A stretch of 64,000 nucleotides of DNA from Beroe forskalii (lineage: Eukaryota; Ctenophora; Nuda; Beroida; Beroidae). Of the stretch, positions 23,299 through 32,952 are shown piece by piece; position 1 is the stretch's first letter; the number at the start of each line of letters is the position of its first letter. The notes under the pieces are model-generated. The model was not told where the DNA came from. It did no database searches and worked only from the letters and a program-made list of their open reading frames with translations. Both the position numbers and the translations under genes were made by a program. The stretch covers positions 494,572 to 558,571 of the forward strand of contig WFMF01000063.1 in the NCBI GenBank assembly GCA_011033025.1. Direction: 5' to 3'.

Positions 23299-23889
23299 TT
23301 AACTAGCACTAGAGCTTGTTCTGGTCTTTTGATGGTAGGTGTTATGCGGATAGTCTTTAATCCAATGATCTTCTGATCCACAGATGTAACATGGACGTCT
23401 TTTCTTTTCAGGGTCAGTTGGTGGTGATGGTCTGGGAAAATTGTGATGGGGTGGGGGTCTTTGAAAACTTCTGTTTTGTTGAGATCTCTGATATGGCCTG
23501 TACTGATGATTTCCATTTCCACGTCTTTGATTTTGGAACTTGTAAGGAGGTTTGTAGGGTTTCTGATAGTAGCAGCCATTGACAAAAATATAATCTTGCT
23601 GAGCTGGTTCATCAGTAGCTGAAGCATCATTTTCATCATAGTGAATGTCATCCTGATAGAATATATCATCAGTGTTATCACACGACATACAGTTGGCTAT
23701 CACTGTGGTATGATCTTCGTCTTGGGATTGTGCTAACAGCATCTTCATAGAATACTGGTTCTTGTTTGATTACTGCTGAGCTTGAAGATTCAGGCTGGAA
23801 ATTGTAGCTTTTTCCAGAAGATAAACTGCTTGAAGAACTCTAAGCACTAAGATTCTCACCATAGGTTCTCTTGAGCGCTTTCTCCATGT
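23299..23889 (-). pseudogene. Ty1/copia gag C-terminal half with nucleocapsid
   Basis: Starts at the junction with the E element, after target sequence CTCCATGT, with MEKALKRTYGENLSA. A TAG and another stop in the first 40 codons show decay. The distal part (23299-23748) is open. It is rich in Asn, Gln, Pro and Arg and carries a zinc knuckle CYICGSEDHWIKDYPH, where the usual last Cys is Tyr. An in-frame TAA separates it from protease. The matching N-terminal half of such a gag lies at 60068-60556, cut at the same codon. Confidence 0.8.
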
Positions 23890-23904
23890 GGCACATTCCC
23901 ACAA

Positions 23905-24300
23905 GTGCGAACCGCCGATTCGGTGCCGATCAGCGCCGAATCGGCGCCTATAGGCGCCTATAAGTTTTTTTCGGCGCCGATTCGGCGCCTATAGGTGGTA
24001 CCGCTTTTAGGCGCCTATAGGCGCCTATAATTGACATTTTCCAATTTTTCGGTGGTCATCGGCGCCGATAAGCGCCTATGCACCGCCTATCGGCGCCGTC
24101 AGCGCTTTTCGACTGCTTATCGGCGCCTTAGTTTTCAACCGCCTATAGGCGCCTATAAGCGCCTATAGGCGCCGATACTGTTTCTTCGTCCCCGAAGATG
24201 TCCTAAGTATCGGCGCCTATAGGCGCCGATTTTGCCTTCAAGCAATCTGTGTTCTTCCACCTTTTTTCGGCGCCTATAGGCGCCTATAGGCGCCGATGAA
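23905..24300. repeat. GGCGCC/TATA palindromic array, left arm of E
   Basis: GGCGCC hexamers separated by TATA, GAT, GATTC or short linkers (for example GGCGCCTATAGGCGCC). Conserved linkers such as TTGACATTTTCCAATTTTTC recur in all longer copies in the window, so this is an ordered element, not a simple satellite. Confidence 0.9.
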
Positions 24301-24335
24301 TTAAAACAGTCCTAAATTGGCGTGCGCTTTCGTCA

Positions 24336-24437
24336 GGTTAGGGTTTGGGGTTAGGGTTAGGGTTTGGGTTTGGGTTAGGGTTTGGGTTAGGGTTTGGGTT
24401 TGGGTTTGGGTTAGGATTTGGCTTAGGGTTTGTGTTA
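24336..24437 (+). repeat. Telomere-like TTAGGG/TTTGGG tract, G strand
   Basis: About 17 hexamers, mixing TTAGGG with TTTGGG. It points inwards, opposite to 26240-26316. TTAGGG is the canonical animal telomere repeat; TTTGGG variants are interspersed. Confidence 0.9.
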
Positions 24438-24944
24438 ACCCTGTAGAGATTTAGAAGTCTCCGTCGTCGTCGTTCTCCCCAATATCAATTCAACCCCAGA
24501 CTTCCCGAGTGGTAATAGGAAAACACTTGGATAGGAGGGAAAATCTCTGGTATCTTTTTTCTTCTTGTGACAGCAAGTATAGAATATAGAGTACTAGAAT
24601 ATCAAACTGAAAAATATTTATCGAAAACGCTATTGGAAACTTTTAACTCTTGGACAAAACATCTAACCTAGAAGCCAAAATAAAAACGGCGTCAAAATAT
24701 TTCGTTCGGACAAAACTTTCACTTTCTTTTTATAGACAAAACAACTCAAGAAATACGTGGCCTAAAGTTTGGGTAAGATTTTTGGACGCGCAAGCTAATT
24801 ATCCTAAATATATGGCTGAACCTATATCTAACTCTACACTCCCCCTCTGAACAATTTGCAAGCCCCTGCTTGCCTTACAACCTATATAAAGAATATAAAA
24901 ACAAATCCCACTACAAAATACAAAAGTCCTGTCCCCATTAGTCC

Positions 24945-25430
24945 GGATCAAGGGAGTTCACTTCTCCCTCTCTCGTGTACTCTGGGTAGCCAGAGCACAC
25001 TCACTTCTAAGTCTCTCTTGTGTTCTCTGGGTAGCCAGATCACACCCACTTCTCTCCTGTGTTTTCTGGGTAGCCAGATCACACCCCCTTCCCTCTTGTG
25101 TTCACTGGGTAGCCAGATCACACTCAGGTCTCTTTGTGTTTTCTGGGTAGCCAGATCACACCACCTTCTCTCTTGTGTTCACTGGGTAGCCAGATCACAC
25201 TCAGGTCTCTTTGTGTTTTCTGGGTAGCCAGATCACACCCACTTCCCTCTTGTGTTCACTGGGTAGCCAGATCACACTCAGGTCTCTTTGTGTTCACTGG
25301 GTAGCCAGATCACACCCACTTCCCTCCTGTGTTTTCTGGGTAGCCAGATCACACTCAGGTCTCTTTGTGTTTTCTGGGTAGCCAGATCACATCCGCCTCT
25401 CTGTCTCTGTTCTCTGGGTAGCCAGAGTTC
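24945..25430. repeat. ~39-bp minisatellite in the E core
   Basis: About 11-12 units containing CTGGGTAGCCAGATCACAC, spaced 38-45 bp, alternating variants TGTGTTCACTGGG and TGTGTTTTCTGGG. Near-triplet spacing creates long repetitive frames that I do not accept as genes. Confidence 0.9.
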
Positions 25431-25842
25431 ACCGTCCTTGGGTTGTTCTGGTGCTGGGCGGGTCTGCCAGAGGCTCCTGGAGGTCGACCACCTTGATGTT
25501 CGCCAAGCTGTCCAAGCCCCGGATGATCTGCACCACCCCCCTGCGGTATGGCACCGCCTCGTCCTCCGGCATCCTTCCCCTCCGACTGCGGGTAGCCGCC
25601 AGTCCATTCTTGATCAGCTGGTTGTACGGGCCCAGCACGTCCCCAAGACGTCTCCTCGCGTCTCCTTCCTTCCTTCTCTCTCCTTTGGGCCGGAGGCGCG
25701 CTGTCAGTCTGCTGGCCAGTTCCTTGTTCATGGCCCCCACATGCCTCTGCATGTTCCTGAGGCATGTGGCCAGCTGCTCGTAGTCAGACGCCCTCCGCAG
25801 TCCTTCCAGGAACTTCTCTATCTCCTGGGCCAGCTCTTCGAG
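25429..25842 (-). CDS. GC-rich open frame in the E core, unknown protein
   Basis: Minus-strand frame of about 137 codons between the right arm and the minisatellite; it remains open into the arm to 25899. It encodes a charged, helical peptide: LEELAQEIEKFLEGLRRASD, QLATCLRNMQRHVGAMNKEL, then a basic stretch and VVQIIRGLDSLANIKVVD. Third-position GC preference and absence of stops contrast with the AT-rich arms, so it was probably captured coding sequence. No transposase, integrase or gag signature is visible. It may be part of a larger spliced host exon or of an element protein. No start codon is convincing except one inside the arm. Confidence 0.4.
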   Translation of the reverse strand, partial: LEELAQEIEKFLEGLRRASDYEQLATCLRNMQRHVGAMNKELASRLTARLRPKGERRKEGDARRRLGDVLGPYNQLIKNGLAATRSRRGRMPEDEAVPYRRGVVQIIRGLDSLANIKVVDLQEPLADPPSTRTTQGR

Positions 25843-26895
25843 AGTTAGATATAGGTTCAGCCATATATTTAGGATAATTGGGCTTGCGCGCGCGTCCAAA
25901 AATCTTACCCAAATTTTAGGCCACGTATTTCTCTTGAGTTGTTTTGTCTATAAAAAAGAAAGTGAAAGTCCGAACGAAATATTTTGACGCCGCGTTTTTT
26001 ATTTTGGCTTCTAGGTTAGATGTTTTGTCCAAGAGTTAAAAGTTTCCAATAGCGTTTTCGATAAATATTTTTCAGTTTGATATTCTAGTACTCTATATTC
26101 TATACTTGCTGTCACAAGAAGAAAAAAGATACCAGAGATTTTCCCTCCTATCCAAGTGTTTTCCTATTACCACTCGGGAAGTCTGGGGTTGAATTGATAT
26201 TGGGGAGAACGACGACGACGGAGACTTCTAAATCTCCAGAACCCTGACCCTAACCCTAACCCTAACCCTAACCCTAACCCTAACCCTAACCCTAATCCTA
26301 ACCCCAAACCCTAACCTGACGAAAGCGCATAATTTAGGACTGTTTAATTCATCGGCGCCTATAGGCGCCGAAAAAAGTGGAAGAACACAGATTGCTAGAA
26401 GGCAAAATCGGCGCCTATAGGCGCCGATACTTAGGACATCTTCGGGGACGAAGAAACAGTATCGGCGCCTATAGGCGCCTATAGGCGGTTGAAAACTAAG
26501 CCGCCGATAAGCGGTCGAAAAGCGCCGACGGCGCCGATAGGCGGTGCATAGGCGCTTATCGGCGCCTATAGGCGCCGATGACCGCCGAAAAATTGGAAAA
26601 TGTCAATTATAGGCGCCTATACGCGGTTGAAAACTTAGGCGCCGATCAGCGGTCGAAAAGCGCCGACGGCGCCGATAGGCGGTGCATAGGCGCTTATAGG
26701 CGCTTATCGACGCCTATAGGCGCCGATGACCGCCGAAAAAGTGGAAAATGTCAATTTTCGGCGCCTATAGGCGCCGAAAAGCGGTACCGCCTATAGGCGC
26801 CGATTCGGCGCCGAAAAAAACTTATAGGCGCCTATAGGCGCCGATTCGGCGCTTATCGGCGCCGAATCGGCGGTTTGCATAAGTGGTAAGGTGCC
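25843..26895. repeat. Right arm of E
   Basis: Inverse of 23890-24838, including CGAAAACGCTATTGGAAACT-type unique sequence (inverted), the CCCTAA tract and GGCGCC arrays. It is ~100 bp longer because one array segment (around 26600-26720) is duplicated. Confidence 0.9.
26240..26316 (-). repeat. Telomere-like CCCTAA tract
   Basis: Nearly pure CCCTAA units, the C strand of TTAGGG, in the right arm. It is purer than the left-arm tract. Confidence 0.9.
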
Positions 26896-26935
26896 GAAAA
26901 GCGCCGATAGGCGGTCCATAGGCGCTTATCGGCGC

Positions 26936-28965
26936 TTCATCATCAAAAGAGAGGCCGGACCCGAGGGTCCGCAAGAGGATAGTCCCGGAGTGGGACTGTG
27001 CCTACCTCTAGTCGCCGAGGCGACGGGGGGTGAGGGTGAAAGGTGATGGAGGTGGTGGAGGGTGAAATGAGGGTGTGGCTAGCGAGGGGAGGATACCTTT
27101 ACCAATACAATACCAGATACTTCAGAGCTATCGGAGAGATGAGTAGATGCTATGTCACCCCTGTATTGTCCGCCTCCTCCCCTGTTCGCTGTAGTCTTTT
27201 GGTTTGGAGTGTGTAATTGATCAGTGCGTCCATACTGTTGTTGTCCATGATGTCGTTAATGGAGTCATAGTATGTCCCGAGTGTGTTGCCTCTGATTCTC
27301 ATAAAAGCAGGGCATTGTCCAATGAAGTGTGCCACTGTCTCCTCAGTGTCAGTGCAGTAAGGGCAGTTTGGTGTGTCAGCGCGTGTTATTCTGTGCAAGT
27401 GTTTGTTCAGTCCTATGTGTCCTGTAATAATGGAGATAGCAGTTCGGTACCGGATACGGTTGCCAGTGTTGTTGTTAAGTGTGAAAAACCTTCTTCTGAT
27501 GGTTACCTATGATCATGTCAGTGTGAGCATGTTTGTTGGTGATCCACCTGTCGTGGCTGAGGTTGGTTACCTTGGTATTGATTAAGTGTTTGATGAATGA
27601 AATGGGGACAAGGCTGGTGACGGGGTTACCATCTTTGGTGCCAGCCTTGGCAAGCTGGTCTGCTTTCTCGTTTCCCCAGTGTCCGATGTGGGCTTTTATC
27701 CATCTGACTTGGACTGTGTTGTCATGAGCTAGGGAGGTGAGTGACTTGTGACAGTCTGCAACTGATTTGTTCCTGTGGATTCTGTTGGAAAGAGCTTGGA
27801 GTGCCGATAGGCTGTCGCTCCAGAAGGTGATAAGCTTGTTGTTGTAGTGTTTAAGTCTGTCAGCAGCATGCATAAGTGCTGCTATTTCGGCCTGAAAGAC
27901 CGTGCAGTGATCTTTCATCTTGAAGTGGTACTCGGTTGTGTTCTCGTTGTGGGGTCCTTGATGACGTAGCCGCCGCCCACCCCGTGGTCTGTTTAGAGCC
28001 ATCTGTGTAGCAGCAAATGTTGTTGACGCTGATAAGCTTGATATCTTTGTCCAGGTTGTTGGTGTAGTTGTCAGAGTGAGCGTCTTGAGGGTATGTGATG
28101 TTATAGTTGCGGTCAAGAATAAGATGGGGTTTAATAGTGTCCCATTGGTTGTGCCCTGGGACTTTGAGCTCAGAAATTAGGTTGTTCGATATGGTGCTAT
28201 GAGCTTTGATGATTCCTTTGCCGGTGGGGGCTGTTTCTAGGGTCCAATCTCCGTACCCCATGAGCCTGACTGCTCCCTTAGCTTCACCTTTGAGGTAGTC
28301 GGTAATGTGAGGTATACTAGTGAGATAGTTAAGAGTGTTGTAAGGTGTGGAAGGTAGGGCTCCAGTCATATACCTGAGTGAGAGTCCTTGAACTCTTTCG
28401 AGTTTCTTGGTATTGGATTTGTTGTCAGTTGCCTTGATCCAGACAACAGCGCTGTATGCCAGCGCCGGTCTAACAATGGAGGTGTAAATCCACTTGCATA
28501 CTTTAGAGTAAGTCCCCATGTGGGGCCTATGGCTCGCTTGCATTGGAAGATAGTCCCTATGCATTTTTTTGGTAATGTTGTCGATGTGTGTGAGTTAAAG
28601 TTGAGTTTGTTGTCCAGTGTTACTCCAAGAAGCTTTGCTTCTTTACTGAAACTCAATAATTGAGCCCATTACTTTGATTGGGCGTAAGGTCCACTTTCTG
28701 TTCCATGTGAACATGACTAGTTTGGTTTGAGAGCGCTGATGTTGAGTCCCTTCGACTCACACCATGTCTCTATAGTCTTGATGGTGGTCTGTGTTCTCTG
28801 CCAGATGACATCGAGGTCATCCCCTTCTGCTAGTGACATTAAGTCATCAGCAAAAGCCTGCAGATATCCTGGAATGTGCTTTGCTGTGTACTGAAGGAGG
28901 TCATCCAGTACAAGATTCCAGAGGAAGGGTGAGAGAATGCCTCCTTGGGGGCAGCCTATAGGCCT
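26936..28965 (-). mobile_element. 5'-truncated LINE with an 18-bp target duplication
   Basis: ATAGGCGCTTATCGGCGC occurs immediately at both sides (26918-26935 and 28966-28983). The minus-strand element starts inside RT at GCPQGGILSP and ends in a GC-rich 3' UTR with small hairpins and a TTTTGATGATGAAG-like tail. 5' truncation plus a target duplication is the classic product of target-primed reverse transcription. Confidence 0.85.
27150..28957 (-). pseudogene. LINE RT C-terminal part, RNase H and zinc tail (frameshifted)
   Basis: Reading the minus strand from 28957: GCPQGGILSPFLWN (RT motif B), then AFADDLMSLA, the catalytic Ala-Asp-Asp loop. Next come KLLGVTLDNKLNF, the thumb, and RNase H motifs CYTDGS, AEIAALMHAADRL, SDSLSALQAL and HIGHWGNEKADQLAKAG. 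The C-terminal CPYCTDTEETVAHFIGQCPA is a putative zinc finger typical of I/R1/jockey-type LINEs. Several frameshifts (near 28650, 28560-28366, 28116-27860 and 27475-27400) break the frame. RT fingers and endonuclease are absent because of 5' truncation. Confidence 0.88.
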
Positions 28966-29164
28966 ATAGGCGCTTATCGGCGCCTATAGGCGCCGATGAC
29001 CGCCGAAAAATGAAAAATGTCAGTTATAGGCGCCTATAGGCGCCGAAAAGCGGCACCGCCTATAGGCGCCGAATCGGCGCCGAAAAAAACTTATAGGCGC
29101 CTATAGGCGCCGATTCGGCGCCTATAGGCGCCGAATCGGCGGTTTGCACAAGAGGTAATGTGCC

Positions 29165-29990
29165 GAAATCTCATTTTGGGTCCATTGTTTTGTTTTTTTC
29201 TGGCCGTAAAACTTTGTAGAATACCTCTCAGGATGATTACGAATCGATTTTAGGCGATTCATGCTTTAGGCGATTCATGCTTTGATAACGTTCAGTGACT
29301 AAAAACAGTTTTTAAGCCATGGTTTCGAACAAATTTGGAATTTTTTCCGGTCATGTAGATGCCATCATATCATCACTGTGTCATCGCCGAAAGCAAAAGG
29401 GCTCCTGCTATCGTATCTAAAAAATTTCAGAGCTCCGAAAATGGACCCAAAAAACGGATTTCATCTTAGTCTCATTTTGTTACAAGTCGTTGGCAATTTT
29501 GGGGGTTCATCTACTGCATAACAAAACGATTTACGATATCTGTTTTAGTTTTGTAAATAAGATAGTCGCCTAAATTCGTTGGACTTAGGACAATTTGAAG
29601 GATATATTGTGAATATGTTCGATGATTACTGTTACTGTTACATTTTCATAAATTTGTACGGCGCACGCAGAGAAGTGACATTTTGCGCGCCGCGCAAAAT
29701 GTCCCAAATGTGGATCCACTTCGCGGAATCATCTTTTGTGACTGCACGCGCTATGCAATTTATTTGATGAAAGGACCCCATAACACATTTTGTATATCAT
29801 CAACGCGCACGTGGTTTTTGCTGGAAAGTGACACCTAAATTTGCCATTTTCCATCCCCAACTACGACCACCGTAAAACTTAGACGAATTCAGTTTACAGT
29901 TAAATAGTTATGAAGTTTGGCACTAAACTGAGTTCAGGACCGAAGCCTTTTCCTCCAATCCATATAGCCCCCCCCCCCCCCCCCCTTAAG
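29165..29990. repeat. Outer block of the left palindrome arm
   Basis: Non-coding. Matches 48400-49217 inverted. Contains a tandem pair TTTAGGCGATTCATGC, a GTGGATCCACTT/CGCGGAATCAT motif shared with the MITE at 49209, and a 20-base C run at 29969-29986 (only 7 in the right arm). Confidence 0.8.
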
Positions 29991-30241
29991 AAATCAAAAA
30001 TATCACAAGTTGAAAGGTGCATAGCAATGATTCAAAACAAAAACCAAGTTGAGGCTACAGAGAATACTTTGGAAAGGGAAGCCATTGTTGGAAGTGAGAA
30101 GAGTTTGAATACCAGAAGTGAACGGCTCTTGTATTCCTCTAGTTCCACGCATCTCTGTGAAAAACTTACCGAAACTCTGAAATCTGGAACTGCTGTAACC
30201 GCCTCAGATTCCCACGCGTCTGTCATTGAGCAAGCAGTTAG
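29991..30241 (+). pseudogene. Duplicated host-gene exon A (left copy)
   Basis: Acceptor CCCCCTTAAG after a C tract; donor GCAGTTAG/GTATTC. The 251-bp exon encodes about 83 residues rich in Ser, Glu and Thr (KSKISQVERCIAMIQNKNQ, SSSSTHLCEKLTETLK, SDSHASVIEQAV). It joins in phase (AG+T) to exon B. No family recognised. It is listed as pseudogene because only two exons survive in each arm before unrelated sequence, but the reading frame is intact. Confidence 0.6.
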
Positions 30242-30492
30242 GTATTCTGTTTCTTAGGCGTTAACTTTTAGGCATTTACTTTTCATATCAAAACCTTGGT
30301 ATCTATTTTTTGATAATTGGTACGCTTCACAATATATTACCAAGTTCTCCTTTTTAATAGTAGCTTATACGATATTCTTAATCTTTCTCAATCAATACTT
30401 CCAATTCCATAGATAATTTGATAATTGATCTCATTAAGTTCACTTTACATTTTCTTCCTGTCATTAATTCAGAACAACTCATCTAATTTCAG

Positions 30493-30623
30493 TGTGTTGG
30501 ATAGCGTGTCGATGGATGTGGATTCCGACGTAGATAATGCTCTCAATGACAACATCAAGGCCCTGAGCCGAACCTTCGCTTCTCAACACGAACTGAGCAA
30601 CTTCTCATCAGTACAGGATAAAG
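30493..30623 (+). pseudogene. Duplicated host-gene exon B (left copy)
   Basis: Acceptor TCTAATTTCAG, donor GATAAAG/GTGAGC; 131 bp. Encodes VLDSVSMDVDSDVDNALNDN followed by IKALSRTFASQHELSN. Splice sites and phase match exon A (252-bp intron). The following intron runs within about 50 bp into a repeat end (GGCTGGCAATGTGCC), so the rest of the gene is lost or lies elsewhere. Confidence 0.6.
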
Positions 30624-30837
30624 GTGAGCAGTGGTTTACCTTTTTGAAAACCCTAGGTGGGGCTGGCAATGTGCCGAAATGTAATATCAACATAATAAAT
30701 AATGATATAAATAAAATGCAGATATAACTGCCACTCCACATCCACACCATGCTAACAATAACACCGAGAAAAATAAATTCCTGTGTGGTAGAAATTGATA
30801 ACTGTCCTCCCTCGTACAAATACAAAACACGCATAAA

Positions 30838-31531
30838 TTATGTATCTCGCCCATCCTCGCCACCCCTTCTGTCCCTGTCCATGGTAACCACGACCCCCTC
30901 CCTGATGACGTGAGCCTTGTCGGGTTGCTCAGCACAGCGCCTTCGAAGTTCCGCCACGCACTCCTTGTGCTCCTTCCTCTGCATCAAAGTCCTATCTGGG
31001 CATATGAACACCGACTTGAACGACTCTGTCTTCTTCATCCGCCCTGCCTTCCTCGAGATACCAGCCGCAACTGTCCCACTCTTCAGCTTCAAGAGCACGA
31101 GTCTCAATGCACCCTCCCTACTCTTCCAACTCTTTCTGCTTGAATGTTAGCTTTTCGCCGACAGCGTCCAAGATTTCACTGACCCGGCCGTTCACGTCCT
31201 CGCTGGAACATTCGGTCAGTCCAAACACCATCAAATTCTTGTCTCTCTGTTCAGCCTCTGAAACGTCCTGTACCACCTTCCTCATCACCTGTACAGTCAG
31301 AGGTGGCTGAGGGGCGGCAGTCCTGTTCGATGATGCAGCCTCGCTGTACGACTTCTTCACTGAAGTGTCCACTGCCGTTTCCACAACTGACTTTAGCCCC
31401 TCGATCTCCTGCTCTCTAATCGTCTTTATCTCTCGATGGAGCTCGATGACTTCCTCGTGGTCTTTGATTAACTTTTCCGAGAGCTTTTTGTTTTCCTCAC
31501 TCAACTTCTTGATAAAAATGTTCTGATTCAC
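30838..31531 (-). pseudogene. LINE ORF1-like relic (left copy)
   Basis: Coiled-coil N-terminus (KKLSEENKKLSEKLIKDHEE), a Ser/Ala-rich linker, then the RNA-binding-type segment NLMVFGLTE typical of CR1/L1-like ORF1 proteins. A TAG at about 31118 and a frame change separate this from the C-terminal part (KSGTVAAGISRKAGRMKKTE, KSVFICPDRTLMQRKEHK), which ends near 30838. Such proteins are nucleic-acid chaperones of LINE particles. The break sits at the same place in the right copy. Confidence 0.85.
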
Positions 31532-31948
31532 AACATGAACCCAAGCCTTGCTGAACTCCTTTGTGAGCTGATCTTTGGTAAAGCACCGGTTAACAACGTG
31601 CTGATGGACCTAATGTCTCGCTTGATCCTCCCAGGGCTTCACTGTGAGAGCATGCCCTCTGCATCCGTAGTGCGATGAAGCTCCCCGCACTCTCGTAGCA
31701 ATCAGGTGGTGGCTCATACATCAGTATACGCTGTGTAGTACACTGTGTATACCGCACAAAGCTGCAACTTGCAAGAGATAAGCGTGATAAGCGAGACAAG
31801 CAAAGTACACACGTAATATAAATCTGATAACTCACAGCAACTTCACATCAGTGCACGACATCAGTGGTAGCCCTGGGGACTGATCAAATGAGGGTCGTGG
31901 GTTATGATTTAGCCCTGGGACAAAGTAGTCAAATGTGAGATGGTACGT
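31532..31948. repeat. Leader between ORF1 relic and 51-bp array, left arm
   Basis: Non-coding sequence matching 44761-45191 inverted, with small indels. On the minus strand it lies between the array and ORF1, where a LINE 5' UTR would be. Confidence 0.7.
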
Positions 31949-32951
31949 CCCACCTTGCAGGTGAGAACATCCTGAGGAAGGAGTTGACGCGGTCTAATCC
32001 CCACCTTGCAGGTGAGAACATCCTGAGGAAGGAGTTGACGCGGTCTAATCCCCACCTTGCAGGTGAGAACATCCTGAGAGGAAGGAGTTGACATGGTCTA
32101 ATCCCCCACCTTGAGGAATTGAGGGAACATCCTGAGGAAGGAGTTGACGCGGTCTAATCCCCACCTTGCAGGTGAGAACATCCTGAGGAAGGAGTTGACG
32201 CGGTCTAATCCCCCACCTTGCAGGTGAGAACATCCTGAGGAAGGAGTTGACGGTCTAATCCCCACCTTGCAGGTGAGAACATCCTGAGGAAGGAGTTGAC
32301 GGTCTAATCCCACCTTGCAGGTGAGAACATCCTGAGGAAGGAGTTGACGTGTCCCTAATCCACCTTGCAGGTGAGAACACGCAGCATCCTGAGGAAGGAG
32401 TTGACGCGGTCTAATCCCCCCACCTTGCAGGTGAGAACATCCTGAGGAGTTGACGCGGTCTAATCCCCTTGCAGGTGAGACATCCTGAGGAAGGAGTTGA
32501 CGCGGTCTAATCCCCCACCTTGCAGGTGAGAAACATCCTGAGGAAGGGAGTTGACACGGTCTAATCCCCACCTTGCAGGTGAGAACATCCTGAGGAAGGA
32601 GTTGACGCGGTCTAATCCCCCACCTTGCAGGTGAGAACATCCTGAGGAAGGAGTTGACGCGGTCTAATCCCCACCTTGCAGGTGAGGGAACATCCTGAGG
32701 AAGGGTTGACGCGGTCTAATCCCCACCTTGCAGGTGAGAACATCCTGAGGAAGGAGTTGACGCGGTCTAATCCCCACCTTGCAGGTGAGAACACATCCTG
32801 AGGGAAGGGGGAGTTGACGCGGTCTAATCCCCACCTTGCAGGTGAGAACATCCTGAGGAAGGAGTTGACGCGGTCTAATCCCCACCTTGCAGGTGAGAAC
32901 ATCCTGAGGAAGGAGTTGACGCGGTCTAATCCCCACCTTGCAGGTGAGAAC
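31949..32951 (+). repeat. 51-bp intron-like tandem array, left (about 20 units)
   Basis: The unit can be framed as GTGAGAACATCCTGAGGAAG, GAGTTGACGCGGT, CTAAT, CCCCACCTTGCAG. That gives a GT(G/A)AG 5' splice-site consensus, a CTAAT branch-point consensus, a pyrimidine-rich tract and a terminal CAG. Units vary by indels of 1-8 bp. Three of six frames lack stops, which produces spurious ORFs. Inverse orientation to the right array. Confidence 0.95.
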
Positions 32952-32952
32952 A

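Larger units (their letters stand above)
23890..26895. mobile_element. E element: 3.0-kb fold-back with GGCGCC arrays and telomere-like tracts
   Basis: Ends are GGCACATTCCCAC at the left and the inverse GTGGTAAGGTGCC at the right. Inverted arms run 23890-24838 and 25843-26895. From outside inwards, each arm has a GGCGCC/TATA palindromic array, a telomere-like tract, then about 400 bp of unique sequence. The core holds a 39-bp minisatellite and a GC-rich open frame. The left flank CTCCATGT is the reverse complement of ACATGGAG flanking the E copy at 60557, in the same gag codon, which suggests an 8-bp target duplication. The length would fit hAT-, P- or Zisupton-like transposition, but no transposase is recognised. 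Confidence 0.85.
26896..29164. mobile_element. Second, partial E copy (E2) split by a LINE
   Basis: E-type GGCGCC sequence at 26896-26935 resumes at 28966. It ends with GGCGGTTTGCACAAGAGG then TAATGTGCC at 29164. Only one end of E is present, abutting E1 directly. The LINE at 26936-28965 is inserted in it. Confidence 0.75.

Noticed and set aside
25278-25848. Repeat-containing proteins across the 39-bp minisatellite
   Set aside because: Overlapping frames on both strands and stops at unit variants; only the non-repetitive GC-rich part is kept as a candidate.
24336-26316. A true chromosome end or telomere fusion
   Set aside because: The TTAGGG tracts lie within inverted arms of a repeated element (also at 60978-61133), face inwards with a 1.8-kb gap, and are flanked by element termini with target sequence.
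29579-29767. 62-codon frame repeated in both palindrome arms
   Set aside because: Identical in both arms only because the arms are recent duplicates; it lies in the non-coding MITE-like block and has no splice partner.
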